From Marinobacter sp. LQ44 (GTDB lineage Bacteria > Pseudomonadota > Gammaproteobacteria > Pseudomonadales > Oleiphilaceae): 64,000 bases of DNA. The notes under the pieces are model-generated. The model was not told the origin of the DNA. It did no database searches and was given only the letters and a program-made list of their open reading frames with translations. The stretch spans positions 3,658,001-3,722,000 of the forward strand of contig NZ_CP014754.1 in NCBI RefSeq assembly GCF_001447155.2. The letters are read 5' to 3'. Position 1 is the stretch's first letter. The number at the start of each line of letters is the position of its first letter. The translations under genes were made by a program, and so were the position numbers. Positions 50,771-59,679 of this stretch are shown in pieces.

Positions 50771-52962
50771 GGCTTTGAAATTCCTGCCTTTTTTGCCCTG
50801 GCCGCGTGCAGCTTCTTGTAGCTCTCGATCATCTTCAGGTGCCGGTCCAGACCGCGCAGGTCCATGCCGGTTTCTTCCAGGCCATAGAAGCGGACCGTGC
50901 CGTTAATGGAGCCGACCACGGCGTCCATTACCCCGTCACCAAACATACGGCGGAAGTTGTAGAGGTAGTCGTCCAGCGCCAGTTCTTCATTCAGCGTCGC
51001 TTCCAGGGCTGCGTTCATGGCCTGGTAGAACAGGCCCCGTTCTACGGTGTTGTCGTTAAACTGCAGGAACATGTCCACCAGCTCCTGGGCCTCTTCCAGC
51101 TCGCCCAGTGCCAGGTAGATGAGCAGTTTCAGCTCCAGAATGGTGAGCTGGCCCCACACGGTGTTCTCATCAAACTCGATGCCGGTGAGGGTGACGATGG
51201 TCATGTACACGTCCAGCTCGGCCTCTTCCAGGCGCTGCACCAGATCGGCCAGCTCGTCTTCATTCAAACGGTGCAGGTTGAGGATGTCTTCCCGGAATTC
51301 CAGCGCCATGTTGGTGTTGTCCCACACCAGGTCTTCTACCGGATACACCTCGGAATAGCCCGGCACCAGAATGCGGCACACCGGAGCGCCCAGGTCTTCG
51401 AACACGGCCATGTAGCAATCCTTGCCCATGTCCGAGAGGATGCCAAACAGGGTGGCGGCTTCTTCTTCGTTGGTGCCGGAGAAATCCCATTCGACAAAAT
51501 CGTAGTCGGATTTGGCACTGAAGAAGCGCCAGGACACCACGCCGCTGGAATCGATAAAGTGCTCAACGTAGTTGTTGGGCTCAGTTACCGCCATGGAGTT
51601 GAACGTAGGCGCGGGCAGGTCGTTCAGGCCTTCAAAGCTCCGGCCCTGCAGCAGTTCGGTCAGGCTGCGTTCCAGTGCCACGTGGAAGCTGGGGTGCGCA
51701 CCGAAGGAGGCAAACACGCCACCGGTCTTCGGGTTCATCAGGGTCACGCACATCACCGGGAACTGACCACCCAGTGAGGCGTCTTTTACCAGTACCGGGA
51801 AGCCCTGTTCTTCCAGGGCTTTGATACCCTCAACGATCTCCGGGTACTTGGCCAGCACGCTCTCCGGCACATCCGGCAGGGCGATTTCGTTTTCGATGAT
51901 CTCTTTCTTCACCGCCCGCTCGAAGATTTCCGACAGGCACTGTACCTGGGCTTCCTGCAGGGTGTTGCCGGCGCTCATGCCGTTGCTCAGGTACAGGTTC
52001 TCGATCAGATTGGAGGGGAAGTAAACGGTTTCCCCGTCCGACTGCCGCACATAGGGAATGCTGCAGATACCGCGCTCCGGCGTGCCGGAGTTGGTGTCGA
52101 ACAGGTGGGTACCGAGCAGCTCGCCGTCCGGGTTGAAAATCTCCAGGCAGTAGTCGTCGAGAATGCCCTCGGGCAACTCGCCTTCCGGGCCGGGCTGGAA
52201 CCATTTCTCGTTCGGGTAATGCACGAACTCGCTGTTGGCGATGTCCTGGCCGAAATACTGATCGTTGTAGAAGAAGTTGCAGTTCAGCCGCTCGATGAAC
52301 TCACCGAGGGCCGAGCACAGGGCGGCCTCCTTGGTGGCGCCCTTGCCGTTGGTGAAGCACATGTGGGCGGCGGTATCACGCACGTGCAGGGACCACACGT
52401 GAGGCACAATGTTGCGCCAGGAGGCAATTTCGATTTTCATGCCCAGGTCTGCCAGGATGCCGCTCATGTTGGCGATAGTGGTTTCCAGGGGCAGGTCTTT
52501 GCCTTCGATGTAAGTATTCGCTTCGCCCTCCGGCTTCACGGTAAGCAGTGCCTGGGCGTCTTCGTCCAGGTTTTCCACCACTTCGATCTGGAAATCCGGG
52601 CCGGTTTGAACCACTTTTTTCACGGTGCAACGGTCGATGGAGCGGATGATGCCCTGGCGGTCCTTGTCGGAGATGTCTTCCGGCAGCTCGACCTGGATCT
52701 TGAAAATCTGCTTGTAGCGGTTTTCCGGGTCTACAATGTTGTTTTGCGACAGGCGGATGTTGTCGGTGGGGATATCCCGGGCGTTGCAGTAAACCTTCAC
52801 AAAGTAGGCCGCGCACATGGCGGACGAGGCCAGGAAATAATCAAAGGGGCCGGGTGCCGAGCCATCGCCTTTGTAGCGCACGGGCTGGTCAGAGACGACC
52901 GTGAAATCGTCAAATTTGGCCTCAAGCCTCAGGTTGTCGAGATAATTGACTTTGATTTCCAT
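50767..52962 (-). CDS. OsmC-YcaO fusion protein
   Basis: 731 aa. N-terminal OsmC domain (about 1-145) with the two conserved peroxidatic cysteines, Cys50 in 'SSAMCAAY' and Cys112 in 'IDRCTVKK'. The YcaO domain (about 165-560) has 'CSALGEFIERL' and 'NGMSAGNTLQEA'; YcaO proteins activate amides with ATP and, in E. coli, support S12 beta-methylthiolation by RimO. The C-terminal ~150 residues are helical, TPR-like, as in E. coli YcaO. It lacks the PxPxP tail of azoline-forming YcaOs. The start is 24 bp from the divergent 75-aa gene. Confidence 0.93.
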   Translation of the reverse strand: MEIKVNYLDNLRLEAKFDDFTVVSDQPVRYKGDGSAPGPFDYFLASSAMCAAYFVKVYCNARDIPTDNIRLSQNNIVDPENRYKQIFKIQVELPEDISDKDRQGIIRSIDRCTVKKVVQTGPDFQIEVVENLDEDAQALLTVKPEGEANTYIEGKDLPLETTIANMSGILADLGMKIEIASWRNIVPHVWSLHVRDTAAHMCFTNGKGATKEAALCSALGEFIERLNCNFFYNDQYFGQDIANSEFVHYPNEKWFQPGPEGELPEGILDDYCLEIFNPDGELLGTHLFDTNSGTPERGICSIPYVRQSDGETVYFPSNLIENLYLSNGMSAGNTLQEAQVQCLSEIFERAVKKEIIENEIALPDVPESVLAKYPEIVEGIKALEEQGFPVLVKDASLGGQFPVMCVTLMNPKTGGVFASFGAHPSFHVALERSLTELLQGRSFEGLNDLPAPTFNSMAVTEPNNYVEHFIDSSGVVSWRFFSAKSDYDFVEWDFSGTNEEEAATLFGILSDMGKDCYMAVFEDLGAPVCRILVPGYSEVYPVEDLVWDNTNMALEFREDILNLHRLNEDELADLVQRLEEAELDVYMTIVTLTGIEFDENTVWGQLTILELKLLIYLALGELEEAQELVDMFLQFNDNTVERGLFYQAMNAALEATLNEELALDDYLYNFRRMFGDGVMDAVVGSINGTVRFYGLEETGMDLRGLDRHLKMIESYKKLHAARAKKAGISKP

Positions 52963-52986
52963 GGGCAGCTTACCGGATTCAGAAAT

Positions 52987-53214
52987 ATGAGCAGTTTACG
53001 CGGAATAGACGAGGTAATCCCCGATGCGCGGGATGGTCTCACAAAAACCGAAAGGACGATACTTTACGTCCTCAGTGAAACCCAGCAGGAGCTGGGTGGC
53101 CGCAATGTGCCTACGGTGATGCTCTATGGCCGGGTGCTGGAGTACGTGAACATCAGCGAGCAGGAATTACACCTGTACCTGGACCGGCTTGGGGTAAAGG
53201 GTGATGGCCGCTAA
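52987..53214 (+). CDS. Small conserved-looking protein, 75 aa
   Basis: ATG 52987 to stop 53214. The sequence has a helix-rich pattern, 'LTKTERTILYVLSETQQEL' in outline followed by 'VPTVMLYGRVLEYV' and 'EQELHLYLDRLGV', which resembles a small winged-helix or three-helix protein. No family recognised. Its start is just 24 bp from the divergent OsmC-YcaO start and its end overlaps the MtfA gene by 4 bp. Ribosome site is weak. Protein-like composition is the main evidence. Confidence 0.6.
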   Translation: MSSLRGIDEVIPDARDGLTKTERTILYVLSETQQELGGRNVPTVMLYGRVLEYVNISEQELHLYLDRLGVKGDGR

Positions 53215-54044
53215 GGGCGCTGGCTGCTGAAGTCTCTCGGGTCCAGCCGATAATAGCCGCACAGGGCTTTGTAGACGTCTGGTTGGGCTTCAAGCAGATG
53301 TTCCGGTTGTTGAAAAAAAGTTTCCGTCAGTACCGCAAAGAATTCCGCCGGTTCAGTGGCTCCGTAAGGGTCAAGCCAGGGCTTGTGGTGATGTGCCAGC
53401 CGATGTTGCAGGTGGTCCCAGGCCTTGGTCATGGTTTCCTGCCAGTTCCGGGCCTGCTCGCCATACAGTGGTGGTGCGCCATCGGCGGTGCCGTCCAGGT
53501 AGTCCAGCTGGTGGGCGAATTCGTGAAGGATCACATTATGGGGGCTGTGTGGCTCGGCGATGGCGTTTTCGCACTCGCTCCAGGCCAGTACCACCTGGCC
53601 ACGGGAGGAAGCTTCGCCGGCGCGAACCTGGTCACTGTGGCTTACCACCAGGCCGTCGCTCTCAGTGCCCTGGGCCCGGTAGACGTCCGGATACACCAGA
53701 ATACTTTGCACCTCGTCGTAGTCTGAAAACGGCCTTTCCAGAATCAGCAGGCAGGCATGGCCGGCAATGGTTACGCGCACTCTGTCGTCTACCTCAAAGC
53801 CATCGCAGCCGTAATAGGCCTTCTCTGAGACAAACAGCTGCACCAGGCGCTCCAGCCGCTTCCTTTGCTGCGGTGCCAACCGTTTGTAGGCGGGCACCTG
53901 CTTTTTCAGGTAGCTGCGCCAGGGTTTGGGGAAGGGCTGCTGTAGTTCCCGCTTTCGCCGCCAGTTTCGGTAGAAAAACAGATAGAACAGTGACCCGGAG
54001 ATCAGAAGTGTGGCAAAGATGGCGAATAAAACCGCTGTGGACAT
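53211..54044 (-). CDS. mtfA: Zinc-dependent peptidase MtfA family
   Basis: 277 aa from ATG 54044; ATGs at 54056 and 54062 are alternatives. An N-terminal hydrophobic segment (about residues 3-22) is followed by a basic stretch, which would anchor the protein, unlike the soluble 265-aa E. coli MtfA. The gluzincin motif 'HEFAH' lies in 'VILHEFAHQLDYLDG' near residue 170. In E. coli MtfA is linked to the glucose regulator Mlc. Here the target is unknown. Confidence 0.92.
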   Translation of the reverse strand: MSTAVLFAIFATLLISGSLFYLFFYRNWRRKRELQQPFPKPWRSYLKKQVPAYKRLAPQQRKRLERLVQLFVSEKAYYGCDGFEVDDRVRVTIAGHACLLILERPFSDYDEVQSILVYPDVYRAQGTESDGLVVSHSDQVRAGEASSRGQVVLAWSECENAIAEPHSPHNVILHEFAHQLDYLDGTADGAPPLYGEQARNWQETMTKAWDHLQHRLAHHHKPWLDPYGATEPAEFFAVLTETFFQQPEHLLEAQPDVYKALCGYYRLDPRDFSSQRP

Positions 54045-54131
54045 TCGGGTTCCCATTACCATGGCTGGTGGTTGTGTTTGCGGTGATCATACCTGATTCT
54101 GTTAGCAACAGTGGTCCGACCGGGAGTCACA

Positions 54132-54452
54132 ATGAAGTACATTTTTGAGGTTACGGTTAAAGAGGGTTTTACCGCCGAGGATTATGCAGATGCCTGGGTA
54201 AGAGCCAGCGAGCTGATTCAGCAGGCGCCTGGGGCTCGCGGCACGGAATTGCACCGGAAGATCGGTGAGCCGAACAAGCTGATTGCCATCGCCAGCTGGG
54301 ACAGCAAGGCAGACCGGGATGCCATGGACGCAACCAAGGACCCCCGGATTATGGACATCATCAAAAGTGCGGCGCCGTTTGTGGAAATCCGACCCCTGGG
54401 TGAATTTGAAGACCCGGAATGGGTGGTGATGCCGCCCGGATACAACGGGTAA
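54132..54452 (+). CDS. Antibiotic biosynthesis monooxygenase (ABM)-like protein
   Basis: 106 aa from ATG 54132, preceded by 'CGGGAG'. Ferredoxin-like dimeric alpha-beta barrel: 'KYIFEVTVKEGFTAEDY' at the start and 'ASWDSKADRDAMD' in the middle resemble the ABM/EthD-like proteins. It probably binds a small molecule. Substrate is not known. It is followed at once by the RNase Z remnant on the other strand. Confidence 0.78.
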   Translation: MKYIFEVTVKEGFTAEDYADAWVRASELIQQAPGARGTELHRKIGEPNKLIAIASWDSKADRDAMDATKDPRIMDIIKSAAPFVEIRPLGEFEDPEWVVMPPGYNG

Positions 54453-54588
54453 TCAATGGTCATCGAGCTTGTTCAGCGTCAGGTCTTTGTCCAAACGATA
54501 GGTATCGAAATCTTTGGCCAGGAACAGGTGGCCTCTTTAGTGACCGGGTTGGTGTTCCGGCGGATGTGCCCAGGAAAGTAAATTCCAT
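54453..54588 (-). pseudogene. RNase Z (rnz) remnant with a large internal deletion
   Basis: From ATG 54588 (minus strand) the first residues are 'MEFTFLGTSAGTPT', the exact style of an RNase Z N-terminus, which should continue for ~300 residues. After 'TRSLK' the frame changes. In another frame 'FLAKDFDTYRLDKDLTLNKL' is followed by 'DDH' and a stop at 54453, the normal RNase Z C-terminus. So ~135 bp keep only both ends, out of frame with each other, and all zinc-binding motifs are lost. An intact copy must exist elsewhere if RNase Z is needed. Confidence 0.72.
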
Positions 54589-54659
54589 CGTGCCTCGTTT
54601 CGCGGTAATGTGCCCCCTAATGATACGAAACCTTTTACCGAGAGGATACGTGCCGCACC

Positions 54660-55031
54660 ATGTCTGACCTGAAAGACCCCCGGGTACTGTTCGCCGCAGA
54701 GCGCACTCTGTTGGCCTGGAACCGCACCAGCCTTGGGCTGACAGCCTTCGGCTTCCTGGTAGAACGGGCGGGTTTGCTGCTGGCGGCATTAGCCCCGGAG
54801 ACCGGCAATAGCATGAACCTGGTAGCCATGTATTGGTTGGGGATGCTGTTCATTCTGCTGGGTGCCGCCACAGCGTTTTATGCTACCCGCCAGTTTGCAG
54901 CGGTGTTGAAAACCCTGAGTCCTGAAGAATTTCCCAACGGCTATAACGCCCGCTGGGGAATGACCATCAACCTGATCGTGGCGTTCCTCAGCCTGGCACT
55001 GGCAGCCGCCCTGTTTGTCAGCCAGTACTAA
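54660..55031 (+). CDS. DUF202 (YidH-like) inner-membrane protein
   Basis: 123 aa. 'ERTLLAWNRTSLGLTAFGFL' near residues 14-33 is the DUF202 signature. Three membrane helices follow at ~20-45, 55-75 and 100-120. E. coli YidH is a homologue of unknown role. 'GAGAGGA' precedes the ATG by ~11 nt. It is 37 bp before the crotonase gene, with which it may be cotranscribed. Confidence 0.9.
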   Translation: MSDLKDPRVLFAAERTLLAWNRTSLGLTAFGFLVERAGLLLAALAPETGNSMNLVAMYWLGMLFILLGAATAFYATRQFAAVLKTLSPEEFPNGYNARWGMTINLIVAFLSLALAAALFVSQY

Positions 55032-55068
55032 CACAATCCAAGAACGACAGAACCAAAGGAGTCACACC

Positions 55069-55923
55069 TTGTCTGAACTAGCCAACTACGAAAGCTTCAA
55101 TATCGAAGTAAAAGACCATATTGCCCACGTGCAGTTCAGTCGCCCGGAAGCCCTGAACACCATGAACAAGGCATTCTGGCTGGAGCTGCCCCGTTGCGTG
55201 CAGGACATCGAAGCCAATACCGATGCCCGGGTGATTGTGATTTCCTCCACCGGCAAACACTTTTCCGCCGGCATGGATCTGGGCGTATTCTCTGATCCAA
55301 AATCCGTGCCCATGAGCGGTGATCCGGGCCGGATGGCGGAGAACCTTCGCCGGGTGGTGCTGCAACTGCAGGATACCCTCACATCCTTGGAGAGAGTGCG
55401 TTTGCCGGTATTGGCAGCGGTTCATGGCGGCTGCATTGGCGGTGCCCTGGATCTGGTGTGTGCGGCCGACAGCCGTTACTGCACCGCGGATGCCTATTTC
55501 ACTATCAAGGAAACCGAGCTGGGCATGACCGCCGATGTGGGCACCCTGCAGCGTCTGCCCAAGCTGATGCCCGAGGGCGTGGTGCGGGAATTGGCCTACA
55601 CCGGGCGCAAGTTCGGGGCAGAGGAAGCTCACCGCCTTGGTTTCGTGAACACGGTATACGAATCCCAGGAAGCGATGCTGGAAGGCGTCATGGCCATTGC
55701 GGCGCAGATTGCGGCCAATTCGCCCCTGGCGGTGACCGGATGCAAGGAAATGATTAACTTCAGCCGTGATCACAGTGTGGAAGACAGCCTCAAGTACATG
55801 GCTACCTGGCAGTCTGGCATGTTCCGCCCCACCGACATGATGAAATCCTTCCAGGCCAAGGCCCAGAAACAGGCACCCGTTTACGATGACCTGTTCCCGG
55901 TCAAGGATCTGTTCTCTAACTGA
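55069..55923 (+). CDS. Crotonase/enoyl-CoA hydratase family protein
   Basis: 284 aa from TTG 55069, 7 nt after a strong 'AAAGGAG'; the frame to 55015 lies inside the DUF202 gene. 'GKHFSAGMDLGVF' near 62-74 is the oxyanion-hole region, and 'AAVHGGCIGGALDLVCAAD' (about residues 108-126) the second. 'ETELGMTADVGTLQRLPK' places Glu and Asp like a dienoyl-CoA isomerase (ECH1 type). It likely shifts double bonds in unsaturated acyl-CoAs during beta-oxidation; hydratase activity is also possible. Confidence 0.9.
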   Translation: MSELANYESFNIEVKDHIAHVQFSRPEALNTMNKAFWLELPRCVQDIEANTDARVIVISSTGKHFSAGMDLGVFSDPKSVPMSGDPGRMAENLRRVVLQLQDTLTSLERVRLPVLAAVHGGCIGGALDLVCAADSRYCTADAYFTIKETELGMTADVGTLQRLPKLMPEGVVRELAYTGRKFGAEEAHRLGFVNTVYESQEAMLEGVMAIAAQIAANSPLAVTGCKEMINFSRDHSVEDSLKYMATWQSGMFRPTDMMKSFQAKAQKQAPVYDDLFPVKDLFSN

Positions 55924-55926
55924 TCC

Positions 55927-56511
55927 ATGCCTGACCGCCGGAGCTCCTCAATCTCAACATCTGCCGCCCTGTTGTTCCAGGGCGGCATTGGTCTGGTTGG
56001 CCTTCTGGCCATCTGGCTGTTTGGTATTCCGATACTGTCGGGCGGCCTGAGCCTTACCGAGGCGGTTTTGTTTGGCGTGATAGGTGCTGGTGTTACCTAT
56101 CTCTCGCTGCTGTTGCTGACCCAAAATTCCTGGTTGTTCCCCGATGACCTCAGCAGCCAGATGCAAGCGCTCTATGATTTTGTGTCCGGTTACCGCTGGC
56201 CGGTGTTACTGGCATTGGCTGTGCTCGCCGGCGTCGGTGAAGAACTTCTGTTCCGGGGCGCGATACAGGGCTGGTTACTGCAATACACCGGGCCCTGGAC
56301 GGCGGTACTGGCGGCGTCTGTGCTGTTCGGCCTTGTACATTATGTGTCATTCACCTACTTTCTGGTCGCTACGGGCCTGGGCCTGGTGCTGGGTGCCGCC
56401 TACCAGCTCAGCGGCAGTCTTGAGCTGGTGATGGTGTGGCATGCGGTTTATGACATGTTGGCGATATACTGCCTGCTGAGGTATCCGCACTGGTTTGGTG
56501 TCAGGGCCTGA
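55927..56511 (+). CDS. CPBP family intramembrane metalloprotease (Abi/CAAX-like)
   Basis: 194 aa with six or so membrane segments. Conserved motifs: 'EELLFRG' near 103-109, 'FGLVHY' near 133-138 and 'HAVYD' near 172-176 supply the Glu and His metal ligands. Family members cleave prenylated or other membrane proteins and a few are linked to bacteriocin immunity. It begins 3 bp after the crotonase stop and overlaps the convergent argP gene by 11 bp. Confidence 0.9.
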   Translation: MPDRRSSSISTSAALLFQGGIGLVGLLAIWLFGIPILSGGLSLTEAVLFGVIGAGVTYLSLLLLTQNSWLFPDDLSSQMQALYDFVSGYRWPVLLALAVLAGVGEELLFRGAIQGWLLQYTGPWTAVLAASVLFGLVHYVSFTYFLVATGLGLVLGAAYQLSGSLELVMVWHAVYDMLAIYCLLRYPHWFGVRA

Positions 56512-57400
56512 CCTGCCTGTGAGGACTTTTCTCAAGTAATCGGTTGTTGGTAAGTGCCTGAGTCAGGCGTTCCAGAGCTTCTCCGCTATGGCGCCAGAAA
56601 TGCCAGTAGAGTGGCACCTCCAGTGATTGTCCCGGGGCGAGACTGACCAGCTCTCCAGATTTCAGCTCCCGGGTTGCCTGTATCTCCGGGATCATGCCGT
56701 ATCCCAGGCCCGCGCAGGCGAGCTTCACGAAACCCTCCGATGACGGGCAAAGGTGATGGGGGAAGGCGCCATCGTATCCACATTGCGCAAGAAAACGGTG
56801 CTGGAGCAGGTCGTCCGGCCCGAAAACAATTGCCGGGGCTTGTTTCAGGCTTTGAGAATTGATGCCGTCCGGAAAATAACGGCGTGCATAGTCAGGCGTT
56901 GCCAGGGGGAGATAATGCATTGTGCCCAGCGCAACGCATCGAGCGCCGGCAAGGGGTTGTGGGCTGCTGCAAAGGCAGGCTGCGACATCGCCCTCCCGCA
57001 TCCGCCGCAGGCCAATATCCTGATCTTCAATCACCAGATCCAGTAACAGTTCGTCATCCCTGCATACGTCGCCGATGACCTCGGCCCACCAGGTCGCCAG
57101 GCTGTCCGCGTTCAACGCAATGCGTAATCGGCTGGCTCGTTCGGTCAAAGCTGGCAAAGTTCTGGCCAGGTCTCTTTCCAGTAGTTGTACCTGTTGAACG
57201 TGATTGAGCAGCCGCCGGCCGGCGGGGGTTGGCGCGAGGGTGGGACTGCGAACCAACACCGGTTGGCCCAGTCTGATCTCCAGTGTACGAATGCGCTGGG
57301 AAACTGCGGACTGAGTGAGCCCCAGGGTATCCCCGGCACGCTCAAATCCGCCGCATTCAACCACGGTTGCCAGTGCTTCCAGCAGCTTGTAATCAATCAT
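56501..57400 (-). CDS. argP: LysR family regulator ArgP (IciA-like)
   Basis: 299 aa. HTH 'FERAGDTLGLTQSAVSQRIRTLE' outline at about 19-41 with the family's 'GFERA' start. Length and adjacent divergent LysE-type exporter are the ArgP/ArgO arrangement. ArgP activates argO when arginine is bound and blocks it with lysine. The intergenic gap of 88 bp has 'TATAAT' at 57404-57409 and A/T-rich sequence fit for the operator. Confidence 0.88.
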   Translation of the reverse strand: MIDYKLLEALATVVECGGFERAGDTLGLTQSAVSQRIRTLEIRLGQPVLVRSPTLAPTPAGRRLLNHVQQVQLLERDLARTLPALTERASRLRIALNADSLATWWAEVIGDVCRDDELLLDLVIEDQDIGLRRMREGDVAACLCSSPQPLAGARCVALGTMHYLPLATPDYARRYFPDGINSQSLKQAPAIVFGPDDLLQHRFLAQCGYDGAFPHHLCPSSEGFVKLACAGLGYGMIPEIQATRELKSGELVSLAPGQSLEVPLYWHFWRHSGEALERLTQALTNNRLLEKSPHRQVRP

Positions 57401-57488
57401 AAGTATAATTAATGCAGTATTAGCAGGATGAATTTCAAGTATATCGGTTTGCGGTTAGTCTGGCCCCTCAATCTTCGGAGGAACGGGC

Positions 57489-58094
57489 GTGCTTGAAAGT
57501 TATCTGACCGGCTTGCTGGTGTGTGGCGGTATTATCGTCGCAATTGGTGCACAGAATGCCTACGTGCTGAACCAAGCGATTCGTCGTGAGCATCATTGGT
57601 GGTCTGCGGGTGTGTGCATGACGTCCGATATCCTGCTGTTCACCCTCGGCATGTTTGGCGTAACGGCGGCCTTGATGGCCATGCCAGAGGCACTTGAGGT
57701 TTTGCGCTGGCTTGGTGTGGTATTCCTGGGCTGGTTGGCGATTCAGGCGTTCGTGCGGGCCGGACGGGGCAGGGCCGCGCTTGAAGCCGGGGCAGAGGCC
57801 CGAAGAGGTCTGAAAGGAGTGCTGTTGACTACTCTGGCGGTCACCCTGCTCAACCCTCAGGTTTACCTGGATACCTTATTGTTGATCCCGGCAGTAGGCG
57901 CCCAGCAATCCAGTGCGCCCGGCTTTGTTGCGGGGGCAAGCAGCGCCTCGGTGATCTGGTTTGGTGGGCTGGCCTGGCTGGGTTCTTCGCTGGCACCGTT
58001 ACTGTCGCGGCCGGGCGCCTGGCGGGTGATTGATGGTGTTATTGGTTTGATGATGCTCGCTATCGCCCTTCAGCTGGCGTTTTCAGGTCTGTGA
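57489..58094 (+). CDS. argO: LysE/ArgO family amino acid exporter
   Basis: 201 aa from GTG 57489, 7 nt after 'GGAGG'. Six membrane helices with 'IGAQNAYVLNQAIRREH' at about 19-35, the best family signature, and 'LLNPQVYLDTLLLI' at ~118-131. It exports arginine or lysine by proton antiport and is governed by the divergent argP. Confidence 0.92.
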   Translation: MLESYLTGLLVCGGIIVAIGAQNAYVLNQAIRREHHWWSAGVCMTSDILLFTLGMFGVTAALMAMPEALEVLRWLGVVFLGWLAIQAFVRAGRGRAALEAGAEARRGLKGVLLTTLAVTLLNPQVYLDTLLLIPAVGAQQSSAPGFVAGASSASVIWFGGLAWLGSSLAPLLSRPGAWRVIDGVIGLMMLAIALQLAFSGL

Positions 58095-58161
58095 AATTCA
58101 AGTGATCGTGCGAAGTCCGTTTTTCTGCCTATACTCACGTCAGTAACAGAGGAATAGCCTG

Positions 58162-58509
58162 ATGCCGAACCTGTTGGAGCAGGAGGAATCCCGGGACGGC
58201 TCTGTGATGATCTTCCGGGAGCACGATGGCTATTTGCAGTTTATGTCCAGCGAAGGCGCCACGCCGGATATGTACGCCCACATCCAGCGGACACCGGAAC
58301 AGCGTGAAGAGGACAGGCAAAGCCTGATAGCGGTCATTGATGCGTCTCTTGAGGAGCTGAAAGTAAGCCCGGAACCCAGTATCTATTACAGCCATAGAGA
58401 CGGTGATACGTTCATTGGTAGCGATGGGGTGCGGCCGCTTCCAGGGTTACCTGTTCAGCCGTCCGGTGCCGGCGAGCAACGTGGCTTCCGTGGTCCGTCA
58501 GTGCAATGA
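58162..58509 (+). CDS. Hypothetical protein, 115 aa
   Basis: No family recognised. It is acidic, soluble, and its C-terminal ~25 residues are Pro/Gly-rich ('PLPGLPVQPSGAGEQRG') and probably disordered. 'AGAGGAATAGCCTG' before the ATG gives GAGGA at 9 nt. It is monocistronic and convergent with the hydrolase gene. Confidence 0.65.
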   Translation: MPNLLEQEESRDGSVMIFREHDGYLQFMSSEGATPDMYAHIQRTPEQREEDRQSLIAVIDASLEELKVSPEPSIYYSHRDGDTFIGSDGVRPLPGLPVQPSGAGEQRGFRGPSVQ

Positions 58510-58538
58510 CAAGGCTATGCCCTCCGTCTGAGCCAACC

Positions 58539-59594
58539 TCAGGCGTGTTGCTTCTCCACCTGGCTCAGAAACTCCCCGATGTCTTCAAAGGCTTGTTCCG
58601 CTTCCGGCAACAGAGGGGAGAAGATGTGCCATACATGGACCATGTTCTGCCAGGTGTGAAGTTGTACCGGTGAGCCTTCGGCCCGGGCTTTGGCGGCATA
58701 TCGGGTGGCGTTGTCCAGCAGCATCTCCGTGCTGCTGGCGTGAATCAGCGTGGGCGGCAAGTCGTTAAGGTTTCCGCGCAGGGGCGACGCCACGGGATTG
58801 GTGGGGGAAATGCGAAACGCCGCCAGGGTACCCCACCAGAGTAACGGTAGCGGAATCTTCGACAAGCCCCCGAAAACCGGCCCAAGTAAGGGATCGGTAC
58901 GGATATTTTCCCGGTTGCTGGGGGCGGTCAGGGTGAGGTCGGTGGACGGTGACAGGGCAATAGCGGCATCGGCCTGGCGCACCCCGTTATCCCGAATCCA
59001 GGCCAGCAGAGACAGGGTATGGCTACCGCCGGCAGAATCGCCCGCTACCACCATGAACTCCGCCTTCTCTTCGCCATCCGGACCGTGGTTCAGCAGCCAG
59101 GTATAGGCCTGGCGACAGTCGCGAATGCCGTCCATAAAACGGTGTTCCGGCATCAATCGGTAATCCAACGCAAACACCGCCGCATTGGCCAGTTGTGAGA
59201 ACCGGTCGGTAATGGCGCGATGACTGCGGGGGCTTCCTGCGGCCCAGGCGCCACCGTGAATGTAGAGCACCCGGCGGCGGGTATCGGCACCCGGTGCAAT
59301 CACCCATTCGCCCCGGGGTTGATCGTTGTGGCGAATCTCGGATTTAACCTCTACACCTTCACCGAGACTGTCCAGATGATTTCTGAGTGCAATCAGGCGG
59401 GCTTTGCCCTTCAGGCCCCGGGACGCTCGCCCCATGTCTTTGATGCGTTCCATCACCTCGTCGTGGGCGGGGTTCGGAGCCACTTCCCGCACCGCCCAGT
59501 CACCGCCATCGTAGTGGGAAAGGTCGTGCACCCGGAACAGCAAGAAGGTTGAGAGAACGATGAGCGCAACAACAGCGAGCAGAATCCAGAGCAT
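58539..59594 (-). CDS. Alpha/beta hydrolase (hormone-sensitive lipase-like esterase)
   Basis: 351 aa. One N-terminal membrane anchor (about residues 2-20). The HSL family has 'IHGGAWAAGSP' near 113-123 as oxyanion hole and 'AGDSAGGSHTL' near 185-195 with the nucleophile Ser. 'VHVWHIF' near 325 contains the catalytic His. It probably cleaves short acyl esters at the inner membrane face or periplasm. Substrate unknown. Confidence 0.9.
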   Translation of the reverse strand: MLWILLAVVALIVLSTFLLFRVHDLSHYDGGDWAVREVAPNPAHDEVMERIKDMGRASRGLKGKARLIALRNHLDSLGEGVEVKSEIRHNDQPRGEWVIAPGADTRRRVLYIHGGAWAAGSPRSHRAITDRFSQLANAAVFALDYRLMPEHRFMDGIRDCRQAYTWLLNHGPDGEEKAEFMVVAGDSAGGSHTLSLLAWIRDNGVRQADAAIALSPSTDLTLTAPSNRENIRTDPLLGPVFGGLSKIPLPLLWWGTLAAFRISPTNPVASPLRGNLNDLPPTLIHASSTEMLLDNATRYAAKARAEGSPVQLHTWQNMVHVWHIFSPLLPEAEQAFEDIGEFLSQVEKQHA

Positions 59595-59679
59595 GGGTTT
59601 TCCTTTTGGGGCCCTGTAAAAAGGGAACTATGCTGAAACGATATTCGTACCATGGCCAAGCATACAGAGGAAAGTCATC

